DNA of 64,000 nt. Origin: Bacteroidota bacterium (GTDB taxonomy: Bacteria > Bacteroidota > Bacteroidia > AKYH767-A > OLB10). The translations under genes and the position numbers were made by a program. Numbering within the stretch: position 1 is the stretch's first letter; each line of letters starts with the position of its first letter. Positions 45,529 through 53,242 of this stretch are shown here, in pieces. Below the pieces are notes generated by a model, which did not search any database, was not told the origin of the DNA, and saw only the letters and a list, made by a program, of their open reading frames with translations. The DNA lies in contig JADJOZ010000033.1 of NCBI GenBank assembly GCA_016713525.1, positions 372,001 through 436,000 on the forward strand. The letters run 5' to 3'.

Positions 45529-45870
45529 ATTAGTAATCAGTTAGCAGTATTCAGTGATCAGTGAGTAGTGATCAGTGTTTTGCAGGTAAATTTCAAGATT
45601 TCGATTTTCACTTGTGATACTTTGAGTGTTCATTGATAAGTGCAGCCATGAGTACGCAGATTGGCGGATCGAGGGATTTAAACTTGCAGCCTTCCACATC
45701 TCCCAACTTAACTGATTGCTTACATTGCTGTCAAGGTTCGAGATCGTTGCTTTTGTCACTATAATATTTCTCTTTTCACATGTAATTCATAGAGTTTTCA
45801 GATATCTCTGATAAGTTATGCTGCGCTTCGAAATGAAATTTGTGCTGAAAAAAAGTTTCCGTTGGATATG

Positions 45871-45937
45871 CGACCCCTTCAGGGTCGTTCACATTTAAGT
45901 CACATCTATGTTATGTGGTGCGACCCCTTCAGGGTCG
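45871..45937. repeat. Pair of CGACCC-CTTCA-GGGTCG hairpins, 50 bp apart
   Basis: Identical 17-bp inverted repeats at 45871-45887 and 45921-45937, REP-like. The core may be slightly larger (GCGACCCCTTCAGGGTCGT). Confidence 0.75.
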
Positions 45938-46020
45938 TAGGGAATTTTTTCTGAGCAGAATCAATCTATCATTTATCATTTATGATTTTAACAAAATTTG
46001 CTTCTGAGAAGGATCAAAAA

Positions 46021-46052
46021 ATCCTTAATCCTTAATCCATAATTCTTAATCC
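46021..46052. repeat. TTAATCC heptad array
   Basis: Four to five degenerate heptads directly beside the terminator at 46055, the same arrangement as at 18261-18331. Confidence 0.6.
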
Positions 46053-46054
46053 AA

Positions 46055-46080
46055 TAAAAAACCCCGCTATGAGGCGGGGT
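46055..46080 (-). terminator. Terminator on the minus strand
   Basis: ACCCCGC-6 nt-GCGGGGT, with a T tract on the minus strand. It lies 54 nt after the stop of the 33-residue ORF. Confidence 0.75.
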
Positions 46081-46133
46081 CCAAAACCAACTTTAAAACG
46101 ATCGCCCGGGAATGGGGGATTGTATCGGGAGTG

Positions 46134-46235
46134 CTATTCCTTTACTTCAAATGGCTGAGTTGACTCAGCTATTCTCTTTTGGTAAAGTAATACAGCAACT
46201 GTAATCAGTGTAACGGGGAGTATTAAAAGCAACAT
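46134..46235 (-). CDS. 33-residue single-pass membrane microprotein
   Basis: ATG at 46235-46233, TAG at 46136-46134. The sequence MLLLILPVTLITVAVLLYQK is one membrane helix, followed by a short charged tail (RIAESTQPFEVKE). An AAACAAAAAGAA stretch lies before the ATG, and a good terminator follows 54 nt after the stop, which argues for a real transcript. The TonB receptor gene ends 198 bp away, on the far side from its reading direction, so the microprotein may be the last cistron of that unit. Its partner is unknown. Confidence 0.5.
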   Translation of the reverse strand: MLLLILPVTLITVAVLLYQKRIAESTQPFEVKE

Positions 46236-46432
46236 TTCTTTTTGTTTATGGAGCAAATTTACATCGGCATTTCAAGCAAATCGAAGAAATTTGACAAACG
46301 TGCGGTTTTTCAGGGTAAACGTATGTGGTAACTTAGTAAATGCCTGTTAGTGATTGATCCCGGTTCCCCGTTTGTCGAATTCGAATGTTTGTAAGTGACA
46401 GATAAACAGAGGATTATAGCGTTAATTGTTAT

Positions 46433-48721
46433 TTATGGCAATTTGCTCAGGCGAAGGCTCAAAAAGTAAGTTCTTGGGCGACCCGGACCATACATATAGT
46501 TGGAATCGCGATTGGGACCGGAATCAAAATCCTGCTGAAAGGCATTGGTAATGTTTTGTATTCCAGCACCCAATTTAAATTGTAATGCCCTGGCTGTGAA
46601 GATGCCTGTATACTCTATTTTGAAATTTAATTCTAAAAAATCCCGGGTCTGAACCAACTCATCTTTCAAAACACCCGGAGCACCGGCAAAATGCGGTGCC
46701 AACATGGTTCCAGTATAAATTCCGGAAACTCCGGTTTTTAATTTTTTAAATGGCTGAAGTGTCAACGAGAAGTAACCATAAACTTCGGGTGTGCGTAAAA
46801 ATGATTTTGTTCCTTCTACTTCATTCGACCAAAATAAGGATGATTGATACCGACTTTTTTGAACAGTCAATCCCGCATCGCCTTCGATTTTATAATTGTA
46901 ATTGCCACGAACTTCAAATGTTGCCCCTTGCACAATTGCGCCATCACCATTTGTGCGGAACAAGGCAGTTTCCTGTTGCGATGATTCTATTTCTTCCAAA
47001 ATAAAAGTATTCGCAAGTGATGTATAAAAGGAACTAACGGTGAAGCCATATATGTAATCGGAGGTTCCATAGTTGTAATCGAGCGATCCCGAGTAGCTGA
47101 CCGATTTTTCCGGAATGAGATTGGGGTCAATAGTAGTTAATGCAATTCCGCCACCTGAAAAAGCAATGTGCAGGTCGCTGTCGAATGCCTGCGGTGCTCT
47201 GAATCCGGTTGAACCGGAAATGCGAAATTGTAGACGCGATGTAATTTTATAGAGCAGGTTAATACGGGGACTAACTACCAATTCATCGGAAAGATTGTGA
47301 GTGGAAATTCTTACTCCGGAAATCAGATTAATTTTTCGATGCAAATCCCAGTCACTTTGTAAATAGGTGCCGGTCTGAAATGTTTTTTGATCAATTAAAT
47401 AATTATAGGCCGGAATTTTATCCAGGATATCATCTTTCTGGAATTCAAATCCTAAACTTATTTTGTTTTTACCGGAAATAAAATTCAATACATCGTGACT
47501 CAGCTGCGCACCACAGACTATGGTATGATTGTTTGTGATACCGTATCCATCAGAACCAAATGTTCCTGTATAATGCTTACGATCGGTAATTTGTGCTCCG
47601 GTATAAACGGATAGTGAAGTACGCTTTTCATAAAAATCATGGGTAAAGTCGATGTTGGCAGCACCAATTTTTGCATCTCTGAATTCCGATTGTTGCCTAT
47701 TGTGCGGCTCCCGGTTTAATTGATCGCCACCATTTCGAATTTCATGAATGCCATTCAGACTTAAACGGATTTTCGAATCGGTTGATATGCGATGAAAAGC
47801 ATTTACCGATGCAGCAGTATTTTCAAGTGACGCCAGTTCTGAAAAACCATCTCCATTGGCATCCCAGGCTTGTCGGTCGCGGAGCGAGACAATCATGTTG
47901 GCACCCGACTTTTTATTTTTACTCACAAGCGATGCATACAAATCATGTTGCAAATCGTTGGTGTTTTTTTCGATCACAGAATAAGTCGATCCAATTTCAT
48001 AACTATTGTCAACCGGATCTTTGATAATGATATTAATTACACCTGCAATTGCATTCGATCCATATAGTGCCGAGCCACCACCTTTCACAATTTCAACCCG
48101 ATCGATCATGGCTGCAGGGAGTTGTTCGAGACCATACAATCCTGCCAAAGAAGAAAACAACGGTCTGCTGTTTATCAATATCTGCGAATAGGATCCTCCC
48201 ATTCCATTCATCCGAACCTGTGAATAGTTACAGGTCTGGCAATCTTTTTCAATGCGTATTCCCGGTTGGTAATTTAGTACCTCCGACAAATTAAGTGATT
48301 GTGTCGATTGCATGGCAGCAGCACTCAGAATATTGACTGGCACTGCCACATCAATCCGCCTTTTTTCTGTACGTGTTCCTGTTACAACCACCTCATTCAA
48401 TAATTCAGGCAGTGGCCTGATCTCTATTTTAATGGTAATAGATGGTCGCTCACCTGAAATGGTAATCTTTTTTACTACAGTTTCATATCCTACAAAAGAT
48501 GCCTTTAAATGATACGTGCCGGAAGGAATATTATTGATTGAAAATTTCCCCTGTTCATCGGTTGTGCTGCCTGTTGCAAGTTCCGTAATTCCTACATTGA
48601 CAAAAGGAACCGGCTTGCCTTCCGATAAAATTTCACCGGTGATAGTCCCGGGATGCTGTTGAGCAACCAGAATGCCGGGGGCAAACAATGCAAAGATGGC
48701 GATTAGTAAACAGAATCTCAT
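46433..48721 (-). CDS. TonB-dependent receptor with carboxypeptidase-regulatory-like N-domain
   Basis: A 762-residue outer-membrane receptor. Signal peptide MRFCLLIAIFALFAPGILVA. A CarboxypepD_reg-like domain spans about residues 24-100 (GTITGEILSEGKPVPFVNVG, NIPSGTYHLKASFVGYET). The plug lies at about 105-235 (LNEVVVTGTRTEKRRIDVAV, a TonB box-like segment; RVEIVKGGGSALYGSNAIAG), then a 22-strand-type barrel with a typical end (LSLRLSKLP). The plug holds a Cys pair, CQTC, before YSQVRMNGMGG. It is transcribed divergently from a DtxR/MntR-type regulator with a palindrome between them, suggesting metal or metallophore uptake controlled by iron or manganese. The substrate is unproven. Confidence 0.88.
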   Translation of the reverse strand: MRFCLLIAIFALFAPGILVAQQHPGTITGEILSEGKPVPFVNVGITELATGSTTDEQGKFSINNIPSGTYHLKASFVGYETVVKKITISGERPSITIKIEIRPLPELLNEVVVTGTRTEKRRIDVAVPVNILSAAAMQSTQSLNLSEVLNYQPGIRIEKDCQTCNYSQVRMNGMGGSYSQILINSRPLFSSLAGLYGLEQLPAAMIDRVEIVKGGGSALYGSNAIAGVINIIIKDPVDNSYEIGSTYSVIEKNTNDLQHDLYASLVSKNKKSGANMIVSLRDRQAWDANGDGFSELASLENTAASVNAFHRISTDSKIRLSLNGIHEIRNGGDQLNREPHNRQQSEFRDAKIGAANIDFTHDFYEKRTSLSVYTGAQITDRKHYTGTFGSDGYGITNNHTIVCGAQLSHDVLNFISGKNKISLGFEFQKDDILDKIPAYNYLIDQKTFQTGTYLQSDWDLHRKINLISGVRISTHNLSDELVVSPRINLLYKITSRLQFRISGSTGFRAPQAFDSDLHIAFSGGGIALTTIDPNLIPEKSVSYSGSLDYNYGTSDYIYGFTVSSFYTSLANTFILEEIESSQQETALFRTNGDGAIVQGATFEVRGNYNYKIEGDAGLTVQKSRYQSSLFWSNEVEGTKSFLRTPEVYGYFSLTLQPFKKLKTGVSGIYTGTMLAPHFAGAPGVLKDELVQTRDFLELNFKIEYTGIFTARALQFKLGAGIQNITNAFQQDFDSGPNRDSNYMYGPGRPRTYFLSLRLSKLP

Positions 48722-48773
48722 ACGGGCATAACAATAACTCTAATTTAAAGTTTAGGTAAAGGTAATAAAATTG

Positions 48774-48787
48774 TTAGATAAGTCTAA
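48774..48787. promoter_or_regulatory. Possible DtxR/MntR-type operator
   Basis: TTAGA-TAAG-TCTAA, a 14-bp inverted repeat in the 102-bp divergent region, 24 bp before the -7 box of the regulator gene. The TTAG/CTAA half-sites resemble DtxR-family boxes. Confidence 0.45.
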
Positions 48788-48810
48788 ATATTATGTTTCA
48801 TTTAAATAAG

Positions 48811-48818
48811 TATCTTTG
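48811..48818 (+). promoter_or_regulatory. -7 box of the DtxR-family gene, 5 nt before the start codon
   Basis: TATCTTTG matches TAnnTTTG; the ATG is at 48824, implying a leaderless or nearly leaderless mRNA. Confidence 0.5.
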
Positions 48819-48823
48819 CTGAA

Positions 48824-49483
48824 ATGAAGAATTCATTCACGGAAGAGAACTATTTGAAGGCGATTTACAAATTGTCGGAGCGTGACGAACTGGTAACCAC
48901 CACCGACATTGCCACCATGTTGGATATCAGGGCGGCAACGGTTACGGATATGCTTAAAAAGCTGGCAGTGAAGAAGTTAATTCGTTATGAACGCTATAAA
49001 GGGTTGTCTTTGACTGAAAAAGGTCGTGCAATTGGGGTTAAAATCATCCGAAAACACCGGTTATGGGAGCTCTTTTTGGTGCAGAAAATGAAATTTAGGT
49101 GGGATGAGGTGCATGAGATTGCTGAGCAATTGGAGCACATTCAAAGTGATGAACTCATTAACCGCCTTGATGAAATGTTAGGTTTCCCTAAAGCCGATCC
49201 GCATGGTGACCCCATCCCCGATAAAAACGGTGTTTTTGGTAAAACCCGTACCATCCCTTTAAGTCAGGTAAAGCCCAAAGTTGTTTCTGTTGTTGCTGGA
49301 GTGATTGAAAACAGCAATACTTTTTTGCAGTATCTCGATAAAATCGGGATCGCCATTGGTGATAAAATTACCATTCATGCCATCGAAGCCTACGATCAGT
49401 CGCATCGCATTTCTGTGAATCAAGGCAAAGAAGTTTTTATCAGCGAAAGTGTAGCCAAAAATATTTTGGTAGTGGGGAAGTAA
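48824..49483 (+). CDS. Metal-dependent transcriptional regulator, DtxR/MntR family
   Basis: A 219-residue regulator. Winged helix-turn-helix at about residues 5-70 (TEENYLKAIYKLSERDE, TTDIATMLDIRAATVTDMLK, LIRYERYKGLSLTEKGRAIG). The dimerisation and metal-binding domain spans 75-140 (RKHRLWELFLVQKMKF, WDEVHEIAEQLEHIQSDEL, LDEMLGFPKADPHGDPIP), with the conserved His, Glu and Asp ligands of the family visible. An SH3-like FeoA-type C-terminus follows (VVAGVIENSNTFLQYLDKIG). It binds DNA when loaded with Fe2+ or Mn2+; which metal cannot be decided here. It is divergent from the TonB receptor, its likely target. Confidence 0.92.
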   Translation: MKNSFTEENYLKAIYKLSERDELVTTTDIATMLDIRAATVTDMLKKLAVKKLIRYERYKGLSLTEKGRAIGVKIIRKHRLWELFLVQKMKFRWDEVHEIAEQLEHIQSDELINRLDEMLGFPKADPHGDPIPDKNGVFGKTRTIPLSQVKPKVVSVVAGVIENSNTFLQYLDKIGIAIGDKITIHAIEAYDQSHRISVNQGKEVFISESVAKNILVVGK

Positions 49484-49581
49484 ATCAAAATTATTTCTTA
49501 TTTTTGATCTGAATTAAGGAGTATTTTTATTCTGTTAAAGCCGTTTTTATATGGCTGCAAAACATTTTTAATAATTTTCAT

Positions 49582-49677
49582 ATGAATAATTTCGGAGGCG
49601 ATTGGACTAAAGTTAAGATTGAAATTCTTGTGGGGGATGGCTGGACAAATTCAAATCTATATGTCATTTATTCTTAA
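49582..49677 (+). pseudogene. Probable remnant of a three-Cys-motif partner protein (TcmP)
   Basis: A 31-codon frame beginning MNNFGGDWTKVKIEIL. The segment FGGDWTxxKIEI recalls the N-terminal motif of TcmP proteins (about 300 residues or more), which are commonly encoded beside Gp37/Gp68 (three-Cys-motif) genes. The next gene, 64 bp downstream, is exactly such a gene. After residue 16 the similarity ends and a stop follows, so an internal deletion seems likely. Identification rests on memory of the family and a short match. Confidence 0.4.
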
Positions 49678-49740
49678 CTTCGAACAACAAAACTGCCGCA
49701 AAAATCGGCAGTGAAATAGTAACAAAATACAATCATTAAC

Positions 49741-50466
49741 ATGGCACAATCGTCAATAGAGTGGACTGAAATGACTTGGAATCCAACAACGGGTTGCACA
49801 AAAGTTTCTAGCGGATGTAAATTTTGTTATGCAGAAATAATGTCCAAGCGACTCCAAGCTATGGGCATAGAGAAGTATAAAGATGCATTTAAAATTAGAG
49901 TGCATGAAGATCAGCTCTCCTTGCCATACACCTGGAAGTCATCCAAGGTTGTTTTTGTAAATTCTATGAGTGATTTATTTCACCATGATATTCCTGTTGA
50001 TTTTATTAAGAAGGTTTTCAAAGTAATGAATGAAAACCCAAATCATGTTTTTCAGGTATTGACAAAAAGAGCTGATCGTTTATTGGAACTTCACAAAGAG
50101 CTAAAATGGACTCATAATATCTGGATGGGGGTTTCTGTTGAAAATGAACTTGTTACGAATCGTATAAACTTCTTAAGGAAAACAGATGCAAAGGTTAAGT
50201 TTCTGTCCTGCGAACCTTTAATTGGGCCATTAACTTCTCTAAATTTAAAGAAAATAGATTGGGTCATTGTGGGAGGTGAAAGCGGTCATAAGTCTAGACC
50301 CATGGATGTGGATTGGGTCCTGAATATTCAGGAGCAATGTGCAAAATCAAATGTTGCATTCTTCTTCAAACAGTGGGGTGGTCGAAATAAAAAGGCAAAT
50401 GGTAGACTTCTGAATGGCCGAACATATGATGAAATGCCAGACCAACAGTTGCTTTCATTTGCTTAA
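49741..50466 (+). CDS. Phage Gp37/Gp68-type three-Cys-motif protein (DUF5131)
   Basis: A 241-residue protein with the defining N-terminal motif IEWTEMTWNPTTGCTKVSSG followed by CKFCYAE, a C-x6-C-x2-C cysteine set that resembles but does not equal the radical-SAM CX3CX2C. Other family segments are VVFVNSMSDLFHHDIP, HVFQVLTKRADRL, NIWMGVSVEN, CEPLIGPL, DWVIVGGESGHKSRPM and FFFKQWGG. Family members occur on phages, plasmids and islands, usually with a TcmP partner; the biochemical role is not established. Together with the apparent TcmP remnant upstream this looks like a small horizontally acquired insertion between core genes. Confidence 0.88.
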   Translation: MAQSSIEWTEMTWNPTTGCTKVSSGCKFCYAEIMSKRLQAMGIEKYKDAFKIRVHEDQLSLPYTWKSSKVVFVNSMSDLFHHDIPVDFIKKVFKVMNENPNHVFQVLTKRADRLLELHKELKWTHNIWMGVSVENELVTNRINFLRKTDAKVKFLSCEPLIGPLTSLNLKKIDWVIVGGESGHKSRPMDVDWVLNIQEQCAKSNVAFFFKQWGGRNKKANGRLLNGRTYDEMPDQQLLSFA

Positions 50467-50495
50467 ATGTTGAATATCAGTTACCCATCTCGTTT

Positions 50496-52220
50496 TCAAA
50501 TTTTCAAAGCCAAAACAAAAGGAAGCTTAAAATAATTTACGGTTCCATCGAGGCGGAATAATTGCACCAGGGCAACATAAATTCCAACCGGAGCTCTTTC
50601 CTTATTTTTCATAATTCCATCCCATGAGAAAACCGATTGTGAAGCGAGGAGTTCATTGCCATTAGTCTCATAAATTTCCTGACCATGCTCATTGAAAATT
50701 TTAATGGTCGAAAGTGTCCCTGATTTCCCCGGTGCTACACTAAAATTTATAACATCATTAAACCCATCCTGATCGGGCGAAAATATTTCAGGGTACACCG
50801 AGACATCCATATCCGAATTACCAATTTTACTGAATTGCGAATTTTGTAAACCGGGTGTAGCACCTCCTGTTAACGGTGAAGCCGAATGCCAGGAATTTCG
50901 GTCAACGGATGAACGCGAAGGATTTATTTTCTCGAGCGAAATTCCTTTTTGATCCGTGAGCAATTCAAAGTGCATTTTATCATCATATTTAAAATCGTCG
51001 ATTAAATTTCCATAAGCCATTAATCGTATGTGACCCTCATCAATATTCATAGAAGGCATATCATTTAATGTTAAGAAATATTTGGGAAATGAAGATTGGT
51101 ATTGGTTGGCAACAGCAAACGGGTTTTCGGTGATCACCAGATAATCGCCGGGGAAAAAGAGAAACGATTCATCTGTTATTTTGGTGCTGCTTTCAACAAC
51201 ACCGGTTTCAGCATCAATTTGCAGCAGGTCCAGAAATTGAAGATCTGTGATTTGATTTCCCAAATGAAACAATTCAATAAAGTCGTAACCATTTTCATAG
51301 GGATTGAAAAGCACCTCGTTGAAAGTAATCATCTGCTCCCGGATACTGTCTGCAATACCGAATCGTTCCGAAGTATTGGCTGCGATACTATTACCTGCGC
51401 AGTCGGTTATGTTGTTGACTGTAATGGTATAAATGGTTCCTCCTGCGAATGGTGTTGGGAATACCACCTGTACAGTATTCAATGCCTGATCTGTAAAAAA
51501 AACAGAATCGATTTGCAGGCCCGGGCAATTGAAAGATGCAAGGTTACTTATAGCATCGGAAGCCAACGGTTCATTAAAAACAAGAATCACTCCGGATGAG
51601 TCGGGGCACCACGCTCTGATTAGCAAAGGTGGTTGGTCGTCGGTAATTGTTCCTGAAATACTGTTTGGCAACCCGGGTGTACCACCTGCTAATGCCTCCG
51701 AGGGAGCCCAATTGGATGCAATGGCACAATCGAAAAAATTATCGATGCGTTCCAGTGACCAGCCGCCATCTTTTTTGAATGAGGAACCATACCACGAATC
51801 GCTGTACGTAACGGAATCGACCGGGTATCCAAGGGGATTCCGCAGTGCAATTTTTTCGCCGGTATTGGTAAGCGATAACGATGAAACCGCAGCACATGTT
51901 CCAAAGGCTGAAAGCAAAGATGAGTTAGTCGTGGAGCAAACAATTACGAATGAATCGGGGAGTAACACGATGGCCGGTAGTTGCCGGCTGCTGCCATCGA
52001 ATAAAATCCAGCCATTCAAGTTAATTGGTGCAGAGCTGCGATTATACAGTTCCACAAATTCGGCTTCGGGCAAACCAACAACCGGGTCGGGGTCAGCCAG
52101 AATTTCGGTGATAATGATTTCAGCACCGTTGGATGTTGATAAAATTGGCTGTGAATAAGATTTTTGAACACAGACAGTTGATAGCAGGCAAAATGCCGCG
52201 AGTGAAGTGAAAAATTTCAT
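50496..52220 (-). CDS. Lamin-tail domain protein with gliding/T9SS type B C-terminus
   Basis: A 574-residue exported protein. Signal peptide ends near KSYSQ. Lamin-tail domain 1 spans about 35-150 (IIITEILADPDPVVGLPEAE, FVELYNRSSAPINLNGWIL). An SbsA Ig-like domain spans about 195-285 (GVILVFNEPLASDAISN, GTIYTITVNNITDCAGNSIA), and lamin-tail-like domain 2 about 295-450 (ITFNEVLFNPYENGYDFIEL). The C-terminal 95 residues match the gliding-motility (CHU_C, type B T9SS) sorting domain with an FlgD-like fold (PEIFSPDQDGFNDVINF, IKIFNEHGQEIYE). It is expected at the cell surface. Lamin-tail domains are often linked to nucleases or phosphatases, but none is present. Confidence 0.85.
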   Translation of the reverse strand: MKFFTSLAAFCLLSTVCVQKSYSQPILSTSNGAEIIITEILADPDPVVGLPEAEFVELYNRSSAPINLNGWILFDGSSRQLPAIVLLPDSFVIVCSTTNSSLLSAFGTCAAVSSLSLTNTGEKIALRNPLGYPVDSVTYSDSWYGSSFKKDGGWSLERIDNFFDCAIASNWAPSEALAGGTPGLPNSISGTITDDQPPLLIRAWCPDSSGVILVFNEPLASDAISNLASFNCPGLQIDSVFFTDQALNTVQVVFPTPFAGGTIYTITVNNITDCAGNSIAANTSERFGIADSIREQMITFNEVLFNPYENGYDFIELFHLGNQITDLQFLDLLQIDAETGVVESSTKITDESFLFFPGDYLVITENPFAVANQYQSSFPKYFLTLNDMPSMNIDEGHIRLMAYGNLIDDFKYDDKMHFELLTDQKGISLEKINPSRSSVDRNSWHSASPLTGGATPGLQNSQFSKIGNSDMDVSVYPEIFSPDQDGFNDVINFSVAPGKSGTLSTIKIFNEHGQEIYETNGNELLASQSVFSWDGIMKNKERAPVGIYVALVQLFRLDGTVNYFKLPFVLALKI

Positions 52221-52298
52221 CTTGAAAAGAGTTTAAAAAGTTTAACGATTCAAAAATAAATAAAATAATTCAATCTGCAAAAACAAAATTAATTCTAC

Positions 52299-52306
52299 TA
52301 TCTTTG
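52299..52306 (+). promoter_or_regulatory. -7 box of the mscS-type gene
   Basis: TATCTTTG, 8 nt before the ATG at 52315; no clear -33 element. Confidence 0.4.
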
Positions 52307-52314
52307 ACAGTACC

Positions 52315-53169
52315 ATGGATCAGCTCAACTATTATCTTCATTACACTTTATTCACCCTTGGAAAGGTGGAGTTTTCTTTGTTGGGGATTTTCAAATTTTT
52401 GATGGCAATAGTCATTTTAATATGGCTTTCCTGGAAATTGAAGGATCTGTTGGTGAAACGGATTTTAGTGCGCTACAATGATGATATTGGTGTTAGACAG
52501 GCACTGGCAACTATTGCACGTTACATTTTTGTGGTTACCGGACTTTTCGTAATCGTACATTCAAGTGGTATCGATTTAAGCGGTCTGGCTTTGTTGGGTG
52601 GTGCTTTGGGAGTAGGTATTGGATTTGGTTTGCAAAATATCACCAATAATTTTGTGAGTGGTGTAGTGATTTTACTCGAACGACCGGTCAAAGTAGGCGA
52701 CCGGATTGAAGTGAGTGGCACCACCGGCGATGTAGTTAAAATATCAGCACGGGCAACTACGGTTGTTACCAATGATGGTATCAGCGTAATTATTCCCAAT
52801 TCAGAACTGGTTTCGACAAGGGTAACAAATTGGAGCTTGACAGGCAAGATGGTTCGTTTTAAGATCCCGGTGCCGGTAGCTTATGGTACGGATCAGGATT
52901 TGGTATTGAAATTACTGATGGAAGTTGCAGCCGAAGATCCCAATGTTGCCACTGATCCGGTGCCATCGATCAGATTGAGTCAGTTTGGCTCCAATTCTTT
53001 GGTTTTTGAATTGGTCATTTGGACCTCCAAACTGATGCACAGGCAGGGGATGATGCGTAGCAGAATTAATCAGGCGGTATATCGGAAGTTTGCTCAACAT
53101 AATATCGAAATTCCATTACCCAAGATGGATATTCAGGTTAAGAATAGCCCTCAACCCAAAGATTCCTGA
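52315..53169 (+). CDS. Small-conductance mechanosensitive channel (MscS family)
   Basis: A 284-residue protein with three membrane segments: LLGIFKFLMAIVILIWLSW (about 21-40), YIFVVTGLFVIVHSSGI (about 65-85) and the pore-lining TM3 LALLGGALGVGIGFGLQNIT (about 92-111). The MscS beta domain follows (NNFVSGVVILLERPVKVGD, then VVTNDGISVIIPNSELVST), then a cytoplasmic alpha/beta end (VFELVIWTSKLMHRQGMM, AQHNIEIPLPKMDIQV). It releases solutes when membrane tension rises. It sits in front of asd, which has its own promoter. Confidence 0.92.
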   Translation: MDQLNYYLHYTLFTLGKVEFSLLGIFKFLMAIVILIWLSWKLKDLLVKRILVRYNDDIGVRQALATIARYIFVVTGLFVIVHSSGIDLSGLALLGGALGVGIGFGLQNITNNFVSGVVILLERPVKVGDRIEVSGTTGDVVKISARATTVVTNDGISVIIPNSELVSTRVTNWSLTGKMVRFKIPVPVAYGTDQDLVLKLLMEVAAEDPNVATDPVPSIRLSQFGSNSLVFELVIWTSKLMHRQGMMRSRINQAVYRKFAQHNIEIPLPKMDIQVKNSPQPKDS

Positions 53170-53191
53170 AGTAATTCTTGGGGAGTTGGGA

Positions 53192-53222
53192 TTGGTTCCT
53201 ATTCACTAAAACTGTAGCTTTG
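53192..53222 (+). promoter_or_regulatory. Promoter of asd
   Basis: TTG at 53192-53194, 20-nt spacer, TAGCTTTG at 53215-53222: the best match in the window to the Bacteroidota TTG-N17-23-TAnnTTTG promoter. The ATG follows 20 nt later. Confidence 0.65.
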
Positions 53223-53242
53223 CCTTTAAAATTATCAAACTT

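Larger units (their letters stand above)
45529..46133. other. Repeat-rich intergenic stretch
   Basis: Contains ATCAGTGATCAGTGAG-type short repeats near 45550-45580, two GACCC hairpins, an ATCTATC array, a TTAATCC array and a terminator. A 72-codon minus frame here (45541-45759) looks like chance. Confidence 0.5.

Noticed and set aside
45541..45759. 72-codon minus-strand frame
   Set aside because: It runs through ATCAGTGATCAGTG-type repeats and gives no protein-like pattern.
49484..50466. Complete prophage or genomic island
   Set aside because: Only one phage-type gene and a remnant are present; no integrase, structural genes or attachment repeats were seen.
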